A DNA stretch of 64,000 bases, from NCBI RefSeq assembly GCF_902459705.1, contig NZ_CABPRU010000001.1:496001-560000 (forward strand). Direction: 5' to 3'. Made by a program: the position numbers and the translations under genes. This stretch comes from Pandoraea terrigena (lineage in GTDB: Bacteria > Pseudomonadota > Gammaproteobacteria > Burkholderiales > Burkholderiaceae). The notes beneath the pieces were generated by a model. That model searched no databases. It was not told the origin of the DNA and worked only from the letters and a program-made list of their open reading frames with translations. Below, piece after piece: positions 58,502 through 64,000 of this stretch (the first letter of the stretch is position 1; every line of letters starts with the position of its first letter).

Positions 58502-58831
58502 ATGGCCACCCAGCCGCAGTACTACCAGCACCACGTGTTTTTCTGCCTGAATCAGCGCGAACCCGGCGCCGATCGCCCTTCCTGCGCCAACTGCAACGCG
58601 CAGGCGATGCAGGAGTACGCCAAGGCGAAGGTCAAGCAACTCGGCCTGGCCGGTCCCGGCAAGGTGCGGGTGAACAAGGCCGGATGCCTCGATCGCTGTG
58701 AGCAAGGGCCTGTCGTGGTGATCTATCCCGAAGGGACCTGGTACACGTATATCGACGAAACCGATATCGACGAGATCGTCGAAAAGCATCTGGCGCAAGG
58801 CGAGATCGTCGAGCGTCTGCTGATCGACTGA
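58502..58831 (+). CDS. Thioredoxin-like [2Fe-2S] ferredoxin
   Basis: A 109-residue protein with the cysteine pattern of thioredoxin-like ferredoxins: Cys15-x12-Cys28 near the start and Cys62-x3-Cys66 (NKAGCLDRC). Cys31 is extra. VVIYPEGTWYTYIDETDIDEIVEKHL is the usual end. It carries one electron; the partner is unknown. TAGAAT at 58459-58464 is a possible -10. It is followed after 69 bases by an alpha/beta hydrolase gene. Confidence 0.88.
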   Translation: MATQPQYYQHHVFFCLNQREPGADRPSCANCNAQAMQEYAKAKVKQLGLAGPGKVRVNKAGCLDRCEQGPVVVIYPEGTWYTYIDETDIDEIVEKHLAQGEIVERLLID

Positions 58832-58900
58832 TCCCGGCGACAGACGCACCGCCCTGCGCGTTGCGCATGGGCCTCGCCGCACTTCAGCCCACCATTGCCC

Positions 58901-59530
58901 ATGAACGCCCAGACTGAACGCTTCACCATCGACGGCCCGGTCGGCGCCATCGAAATCGCCATTGACCGTCCGTCCGGCGCGCCGCGTGGCATCACGCTCG
59001 TCGCCCATCCGCACCCGCTGTTCGGCGGCACGCTCGACAACAAGGTTGCCCAGACGCTCGCCCGGGCGTTCGTCCAACTGGGCTACGCCGTGGTGCGCCC
59101 GAACTTTCGCGGCGTCGGCAAGTCGGTGGGCGAACACGACAAAGGGATCGGCGAGCGCGACGACTTGCTCGCCGTCATCGACTGGATGCGCCGGCAGCCG
59201 GGCTGGGAGACGTTGCCGCTCGCACTCGCCGGCTTCTCGTTCGGCACGTTCGTGCTCTCGCATGTCGCGAAGACGCTGGAGGCGGCGGGCACGCCCGCGC
59301 AGCGTCTGGTGTTCGTGGGCACGGCGGCGAGCAACTGGGAGGTGGCGACGGTGCCGGCCGACACGCTGGTCATTCACGGCGAACTGGACGATACGGTGCC
59401 GCTGCAGTCGGTGCTGGACTGGGCCCGTCCCCAGACGCTGCCCGTCGTGGTCATTCCGGGCGGCGAGCACTTTTTCCACGGCCTGTTACCCCTGTTGAAA
59501 CAGCTCGTGGTCGACGCGTGGCGTCATTGA
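58901..59530 (+). CDS. Alpha/beta hydrolase (COG2945-like)
   Basis: A 209-residue alpha/beta hydrolase. LVAHPHPLFGGTLDNKVAQTLA and VVRPNFRGVGKSVGEHD are signatures of this small family. The nucleophile is Ser113 in AGFSFGT, the acid lies in HGELDDTVPL and the histidine in GGEHFFHG. There is no lid insert and no signal peptide. Substrate is unknown. The order ferredoxin then hydrolase on one strand is probably an operon. Confidence 0.86.
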   Translation: MNAQTERFTIDGPVGAIEIAIDRPSGAPRGITLVAHPHPLFGGTLDNKVAQTLARAFVQLGYAVVRPNFRGVGKSVGEHDKGIGERDDLLAVIDWMRRQPGWETLPLALAGFSFGTFVLSHVAKTLEAAGTPAQRLVFVGTAASNWEVATVPADTLVIHGELDDTVPLQSVLDWARPQTLPVVVIPGGEHFFHGLLPLLKQLVVDAWRH

Positions 59531-59603
59531 TACACCCGGGTCGAATTCCGGCCGATTTCGACCGTCCAGGCCCGCTGCGCTGGGGGCGCGAAATCGCGAC
59601 GGG

Positions 59604-59609
59604 TATAAT
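59604..59609 (+). promoter_or_regulatory. -10 element upstream of dacA
   Basis: A perfect TATAAT in the 252-base gap before dacA, 174 bases before its ATG. No good -35 is found at 16-18 bases. If used, the leader would be about 165 bases long. Confidence 0.4.
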
Positions 59610-59782
59610 TCGGCCCTGAACCTTGTCGTGCATTGCCGGGTCTATGGTCCCGACAGGCATGGCTCCGGCGCTCCGGTGCCGCCGTCTTCTTCGCCGTGCC
59701 GCACGCTCGTCTGCGTGTCGGTTGCACGGTGCTTATTCAAGCGTAGATGCCCCTGAGTCTCACATCGTTTTCCTCATCGCCC

Positions 59783-60970
59783 ATGAAATTCAACGCTTCG
59801 CTGTCCCGTGCCGCCGCCGCGGCTGCGCTCGTCGCTTGCGGCTCGCTTGTCGCGCTTCCCGCTCGTGCCCAACAGATTCCGCCGCCGCCGATGTCGGCCA
59901 AGGCGTGGACGATCGTCGACGTCAACAGCGGGCAGGTGCTGGCCGCCGGTGACGCGGATGCCCGCGTGGAGCCGGCATCCCTCACGAAGATCATGACGTC
60001 GTACGTGATTTTCGAAGCCCTGCGCGACAAGCGCATTTCGATGGAGCAGACCGTCATTCCGGGCGATTCGGTTCGCAAGGTGGGGCGCGACGAATCGCGC
60101 ACGTTCATCGAGGCCGGCAAGCCGGTTTCGGTGCACGATCTCATCTACGGCATGATCGTGCAGTCGGGCAACGACGCGTCGATCGCGCTGGCCGAACTCG
60201 TCGGCGGCTCGCAGCAGGGCTTCGTCGAATTGATGAATCGCGCGGCGCAGCGCATGGGCCTGAAGCACACCCACTATGCGAACGTCGATGGGCTGACCGA
60301 TCCGCAGCATTACACGACGGTGGCCGATATCGCGGCGGTGTCGACGCACCTGATTCAGGACTTCCCCGAGTACTACAAGATCTATTCGGAGAAGAGCTTC
60401 ACGTACAACAACATTCGCCAGCCGAATCGTAATCGTCTGCTGTACCTCGATCCGACGGTCGACGGCCTGAAGACCGGTCACACGAAGGAAGCGGGATACT
60501 GCCTCGTGGCGACAGCGTCGCGACCGATGCCGGGCGCCGCGGGTGTGAACCGTCGCGTGCTGTCCGTGGTCGTGGGCGAGCCGACCGAGCGCGCGCGCGT
60601 GCAGGACAGCCTCTCGGCGCTGAACTATGGGTACCAGAACTTCGACACGCTGCGCGTGTACGGTGCCAATCAGGTCGTGGCGACGCCCAAGGTCTGGAAG
60701 GGCAAGGACAGTGAGCTGAAGATCGGTGTGAAGAAGGACACCTTCATCACCGTGCCCAAGGGCATGGCCGACAAGATCAAGCCGCAACTCGAACTGCGCG
60801 AGCCGCTGATCGCACCGATCGCCAACGGCGCACCGGTCGGTACCGTCAAGGTGATGGCCGATGGCAAGTCGTTGGCCGAATTCCCGGTCGTGGCACTCGC
60901 AGATGTCGCGCAGGCCAGCTTCATCGGCCGCGCATGGGATGCGCTGCGCCTGATGTTCGTGAAGAAGTAA
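59783..60970 (+). CDS. dacA: D-alanyl-D-alanine carboxypeptidase (PBP5/6 type)
   Basis: A 395-residue low-molecular-mass penicillin-binding protein. The signal peptide spans about 1-29. The active-site motifs are SLTK (Ser66, Lys69), SGN (128-130) and KTG (230-232). A C-terminal beta domain and a final amphipathic membrane-binding helix (FIGRAWDALRLMFVKK) follow. It trims the terminal D-Ala from peptidoglycan in the periplasm. I chose ATG 59783 because it gives a normal signal peptide; a start 12 codons earlier is less likely. The next gene starts two bases after its stop. Confidence 0.93.
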   Translation: MKFNASLSRAAAAAALVACGSLVALPARAQQIPPPPMSAKAWTIVDVNSGQVLAAGDADARVEPASLTKIMTSYVIFEALRDKRISMEQTVIPGDSVRKVGRDESRTFIEAGKPVSVHDLIYGMIVQSGNDASIALAELVGGSQQGFVELMNRAAQRMGLKHTHYANVDGLTDPQHYTTVADIAAVSTHLIQDFPEYYKIYSEKSFTYNNIRQPNRNRLLYLDPTVDGLKTGHTKEAGYCLVATASRPMPGAAGVNRRVLSVVVGEPTERARVQDSLSALNYGYQNFDTLRVYGANQVVATPKVWKGKDSELKIGVKKDTFITVPKGMADKIKPQLELREPLIAPIANGAPVGTVKVMADGKSLAEFPVVALADVAQASFIGRAWDALRLMFVKK

Positions 60971-60972
60971 AC

Positions 60973-61821
60973 ATGGATAACCCCACCGTCTGGCTCAATG
61001 GCGACCTGATCCCGCTCGGCGACGCGAAAATCTCCGTCCTCGATCGCGGTTTCCTGTTTGGCGACGGCATTTACGAAGTCGTGCCGGTCTATCGCGGCAA
61101 GCCCTTCCGTCTTGCGCAGCATCTGGACCGGCTCGAGCGCAGCCTCGCCGAAATCCGCATCGCCAATCCGTACACGCGGGCCGAATGGGAGGCGCTCTTC
61201 GCCCGCCTGTCGGCCACGTGTTCGGCCGATCCGCACAGCGTCTACGTGCAGGTCACGCGAGGCGTGGCGCCGCGACAGCACACGTTCCCGAAGGACATCG
61301 TGCCCACGGTGTTCGGCATTGCGACGCCGCTCACGCTGCCCAGCCGCGACAAGGTGGAGCAAGGGGTGGGGGCGGTCACCCATGAGGATCGACGCTGGCT
61401 GAATTGCCATATCAAGTCGACATCGCTGCTGGGTAATGTGCTGATGGCGCAGTACGCAGCCGACCACGACGTTCAGGAAACGATCCAGTTCCGCGACGGG
61501 AATCTGACCGAGGCGTCGTCGAGCAATGTGTGGGTCGTCAAGGGCGGTGAAATGTTCGCGCCGGTGCGCGACAATCGAATCTTGGAAGGCGTTCGATATG
61601 GCGTGCTCGAAGCGCTTGCCCGCGAATGCGGCGTTCGGTTCCATGAGTGTCCCGTCAGCGAAGCGGACGTGCGCAACGCCGACGAGCTGCTCATCACGTC
61701 GGCCACCAAGGAAGTGCTGGCGGTCGTCACGCTCGACGGCAAGCCCGTGGGCGATGGCAGGCCGGGCCCCGTCTTCCAAGCGCTGTACGCGGCCTATCAA
61801 CGCGCCAAGGAGGCACTATGA
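60973..61821 (+). CDS. D-amino-acid transaminase
   Basis: A 282-residue fold-type IV PLP enzyme. Lys148 in NCHIKSTSLLGNV binds PLP. DRGFLFGDGIYEVVPVYRG and GNLTEASSSNVWVVK are signatures of D-alanine aminotransferases rather than branched-chain enzymes. It interconverts D-alanine and D-glutamate through keto acids. Coming two bases after a gene whose product releases D-alanine, it may recycle that D-alanine. Its stop overlaps ybeD by four bases. Confidence 0.92.
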   Translation: MDNPTVWLNGDLIPLGDAKISVLDRGFLFGDGIYEVVPVYRGKPFRLAQHLDRLERSLAEIRIANPYTRAEWEALFARLSATCSADPHSVYVQVTRGVAPRQHTFPKDIVPTVFGIATPLTLPSRDKVEQGVGAVTHEDRRWLNCHIKSTSLLGNVLMAQYAADHDVQETIQFRDGNLTEASSSNVWVVKGGEMFAPVRDNRILEGVRYGVLEALARECGVRFHECPVSEADVRNADELLITSATKEVLAVVTLDGKPVGDGRPGPVFQALYAAYQRAKEAL

Positions 61822-62090
61822 CCACGGAAAAGAAGGAAAGCCTGCTCGAGTTTCCGTGCGACTTTCCCATCAAGGTGATGGGGTCGACGCAGGATGGTTT
61901 CGCTGACGCCATCGTGGCGCTGCTGCGTGAGTTCGATGCGGAATTCGACGCCGCGACCGTGGAGATGCGTCCGTCCAGTACAGGCAAATACCTCGGCCTG
62001 ACGGTCACGGTGCGCGCCCATTCGAAAGCCCATCTCGACGATATCTATCGTGCGCTGACTGGGCATCCGATGGTCAAGGTGGTGCTGTAA
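61818..62090 (+). CDS. DUF493 / YbeD-family protein
   Basis: A 90-residue protein with the small ACT-like fold of YbeD: LLEFPCDFPIKVMGSTQDGFADAI at the start and YLGLTVTVRAHSKAHLDDIYRALTGHPMVKVVL at the end. Its role is unknown; in many bacteria it is next to lipB and thought to have a regulatory part. Here it is translationally coupled to the transaminase gene (ATGA overlap), and a LysR regulator and a DUF2917 gene now stand between it and lipB. Confidence 0.92.
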   Translation: MTTEKKESLLEFPCDFPIKVMGSTQDGFADAIVALLREFDAEFDAATVEMRPSSTGKYLGLTVTVRAHSKAHLDDIYRALTGHPMVKVVL

Positions 62091-62138
62091 CGAGCGGACT
62101 GTGGCCGTGGGGGCAACCGCTCGCTTCGGCGGTTTGCC

Positions 62139-63161
62139 TCAGGCGTGCGTCGGTGCGCCGTCGTCGGGCGGCAAGGGGGACGGGAGTCCCAGTTGCGCGT
62201 CCGATGACATCTCGCCGGCCTCCCAGGCGGCGGCATTCGGTTGGGCCGGACGGCGCTGCATGTCCTTCACCGACTCGAACGCCTTCAATTCTTCCAGGAA
62301 CCACGTTCTGAACGCCTGAACCCGCTGCGTCTCCAGTACGGCGGGCGGACACACGAAGTAGTAATCCCATTCGCACGGCGTATCGACGTCGGACAGCCGC
62401 ACGAGGCGTCCCGCCATGATGTCGCCCACGGCCAGCGAGCGCCGCACGAGCGCCAGACCCTGGCCGACGATGGCGGCTTGCGACAGCATGCCGGAATCCT
62501 CGTACATCATGCCCTGCGTCGGTTCGGGCAGATCGAAGCCCGCCGCGGCGAACCACGGCGCCCAAGGCTCTCCCCCCGAGCGCAGTAACGTGCTGCGGCC
62601 AAATTCCTCGGCAGTCTGCGGCAAACGCCCGTTGTTGTAGGTCGGACTGCAGGCTGGGAAAAACACGTCGTCGAGCACTTTCTCGATATGCAGCCCGGGC
62701 CAGTTGCCCTTGCCCATGCGAAGGGCGACGTCCACATCGTCACGCTCGAAGTCGATCAACTGGGCGCTGCACCGCAACTCCACTTCCAGCTCCGGATGCC
62801 GGTCGATAAAGCGCCCGATGCGTGGCGTGAGCCAACGGCTCGCAAACGACGGCATGGTGGTGAGCACCAGCCGCCGCTCGCTGCGCGTGCCCGCCTGCAA
62901 CTTGCGCGTTGCCTGGGCAATGTCGCCGAGTGCGGTACGGATCGACGCGGCGTACTGGCGCCCCGCCGGCGTGATGCTGATGCGCTTGCCGTTGCGAGCG
63001 AATAGTGTCGTCCCCAGCTCCTGTTCCAGCGCGCGAATCTGATGGCTGATGGCGCCGTGCGTCACGAACAGCTCCTCGGCCGCGCGCGAGAAGCTCTCCA
63101 GGCGGGCGGCCGCCTCGAAGGCGCGCAAGGCGCTCAGGTTGGGAAGTCTCCGAATATCCAT
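62139..63161 (-). CDS. LysR-family transcriptional regulator (GcvA-like)
   Basis: A 340-residue LysR-type regulator. The helix-turn-helix at about 5-64 reads LPNLSALRAFEAAARLESFSRAAEEL...VTHGAISHQIRALEQ, the GcvA subgroup. The ligand-binding domain contains RLVLTTMPSFASRWLTPRIG. The C-terminal 45 residues are a low-conservation tail. It is divergent from the DUF2917 gene, 100 bases away, which is the natural candidate target. It faces the ybeD gene end to end with no terminator seen. Confidence 0.9.
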   Translation of the reverse strand: MDIRRLPNLSALRAFEAAARLESFSRAAEELFVTHGAISHQIRALEQELGTTLFARNGKRISITPAGRQYAASIRTALGDIAQATRKLQAGTRSERRLVLTTMPSFASRWLTPRIGRFIDRHPELEVELRCSAQLIDFERDDVDVALRMGKGNWPGLHIEKVLDDVFFPACSPTYNNGRLPQTAEEFGRSTLLRSGGEPWAPWFAAAGFDLPEPTQGMMYEDSGMLSQAAIVGQGLALVRRSLAVGDIMAGRLVRLSDVDTPCEWDYYFVCPPAVLETQRVQAFRTWFLEELKAFESVKDMQRRPAQPNAAAWEAGEMSSDAQLGLPSPLPPDDGAPTHA

Positions 63162-63261
63162 GTGAGTTTTATTGTCAAGACCGTGAAAATATGTCGTTTG
63201 GTACGGCGCCCGCCAGTCACTATGATTCAGTCATTGTCTCGCACTGAGTGGGGGTCGTAAA

Positions 63262-63594
63262 ATGCAAAACAATTTAACAAAGGTGCAGTACTTCTACGGT
63301 ATCCGCCCGGGGGAAGTGATCAGCCTCGACCTGCGTCACGAGCATACGCTGGTCGCGCGCGGAGCGGCCGTCTGGGTAACGCGTGCGGGCGATCCGCACG
63401 ATTACTGGCTCATGCCTGGCCAGCACCTCGCCGTCGAACCCGGTCGCCGTTACTGGGTGTCGTCCGACGGGGAGGCGGAAGCCGAGTTGCAGCGCGAAGT
63501 GGCGCACCGTTTCCCGCTGGCCCGTGTGCTGCGCCGGTGGCTTGCGGGGCGCCGGGCATCGCGTGAAGCGAACGCCTGCGCCGCCGCCGCCTGA
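63262..63594 (+). CDS. DUF2917 domain protein
   Basis: A 110-residue protein. GEVISLDLRHEHTLVARGAAVWVTRAGDPHDYWLMPGQHLAVEPG is a small cupin-like beta domain of the DUF2917 type, common in Burkholderiales. The last 25 residues are Arg/Ala-rich. Function is unknown. GTGGGGG lies about 9 bases before the ATG. Divergent from a GcvA-like LysR gene, a frequent pairing of this family. Confidence 0.82.
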   Translation: MQNNLTKVQYFYGIRPGEVISLDLRHEHTLVARGAAVWVTRAGDPHDYWLMPGQHLAVEPGRRYWVSSDGEAEAELQREVAHRFPLARVLRRWLAGRRASREANACAAAA

Positions 63595-63855
63595 CTGGTG
63601 CTCGCCGCGTGTCCGGCGGGCAGGTGCATCGCACAGGGTCATCGACATCACGCGCTCCCTGGCCTTCGCGGCCACGGGGCGCGTGATTCGTTTCAGGGGC
63701 TGACGTCGACGCCATCGATGTGTCAATGGAATTCACAACAAGCCGCACGATTTCCCGAAATCCCCGTCGGGCGCAACGACGCCGGAAAATCGCCAAAGCG
63801 TGCCTGGGCGCGCCGTTTCGAGCAAGACTGAGCGGGTTTCGTTAAAATTGCGCGC

Positions 63856-64000
63856 ATGACCTCCCCGATCGAAGTGTGCTGGCGCGGCACCGAAGACTAC
63901 GCCACATCGTTCGACGCCATGCGCGCGTACACGGACACGCGTGGCCCGCACGGCCCCGACCAGCTCTGGATCGTTCAGCATCCACCTGTCTACACGCTTG
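63856..64000 (+). CDS. lipB: Octanoyl-[ACP]:protein octanoyltransferase (N-terminal part)
   Basis: The 48 codons before the window edge read as the LipB N-terminus: WRGTEDYATSFDAMRAYTD and DQLWIVQHPPVYTL, with the family segment HPPVYT(L)G. LipB moves octanoate from acyl carrier protein to lipoyl domains in lipoate synthesis. The catalytic region lies outside. There is no Shine-Dalgarno; instead TAAAAT at 63843-63848 would place transcription start at or next to the ATG. Confidence 0.85.
   Translation, partial: MTSPIEVCWRGTEDYATSFDAMRAYTDTRGPHGPDQLWIVQHPPVYTL

Noticed and set aside
56791-58509. 572-codon open frame opposite the MFS gene
   Set aside because: Charged, His-rich shadow; the MFS reading has clear membrane helices.

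Overview
The window is a gene-dense, GC-rich piece of a betaproteobacterial chromosome. I infer a Burkholderiaceae member, most likely Pandoraea or a close relative. The reasons are a PhaM polyhydroxyalkanoate granule protein, a methionine synthase split into two genes, several families largely confined to Burkholderiales (DUF3567, DUF1840, DUF2917, DUF3108), and the uniform high-GC coding style. The species is an inference from gene content, not read directly. I see no insertion sequence, prophage, CRISPR array, tRNA or rRNA. Almost everything is chromosomal core or niche metabolism.

Region 1 (1-18.6 kb) is one long minus-strand array. In transcription order it holds the MerR regulator liuR, a PaaI-type thioesterase, liuA, aceK, can, a thiolase, an SDR, a DsbA-fold isomerase, a YchJ protein, liuB, liuC, bioA-bioF-bioD-bioB, liuD and the start of a porin. 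This is the leucine/isovalerate degradation pathway. The biotin operon lies between the genes for the two subunits of the biotin-dependent methylcrotonyl-CoA carboxylase, and a carbonic anhydrase (bicarbonate supply) and the AceK switch of the glyoxylate shunt lie in the same array. LiuR-type inverted repeats sit in the promoters of the thioesterase-liuA unit and of liuR. A perfect match to the BioR operator consensus sits upstream of bioA, and the birA gene at 50 kb lacks the DNA-binding domain.

Region 2 (18.6-32 kb): a metallo-beta-lactamase-fold hydrolase divergent from liuR, an MHS-type MFS transporter, a proline-rich lipoprotein, an SDR, dsbA, a SPOR protein, argS, DUF1840, an MgtC-like membrane protein and the two-gene methionine synthase. 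Region 3 (32-45 kb): rhodanese, DUF3567, an enol-lactonase-like hydrolase, DUF3108, an IclR regulator divergent from a fumarylacetoacetate-hydrolase-like enzyme, an intergenic region with a 20-bp-arm inverted repeat and a structured leader before a lone LivK-like binding protein, an enoyl-CoA hydratase, phaM, a patatin, an AraC/LysE pair, an NTF2-like protein and a periplasmic chalcone-isomerase-like protein.

Region 4 (45-64 kb): a 715-base regulatory-looking gap, a di-iron ferritin-fold protein, hldC (rfaE2), an asparaginase, the birA-coaX-SPOR operon, and divergently an Mla-like lipid transport operon (permease with N-terminal STAS-like region, ATPase, MCE protein, PqiC-like lipoprotein) followed by VanZ and a DHA2-type MFS protein. 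Then come a thioredoxin-like [2Fe-2S] ferredoxin, an alpha/beta hydrolase and the dacA - D-amino-acid transaminase - ybeD group. A LysR regulator and a DUF2917 gene separate this group from lipB at the window edge. I found no evidently novel defence or mobile system. The most useful observations are regulatory (BioR-like box, LiuR boxes, terminators abutting start codons) and contextual (cofactor and substrate supply genes inside the leucine array).
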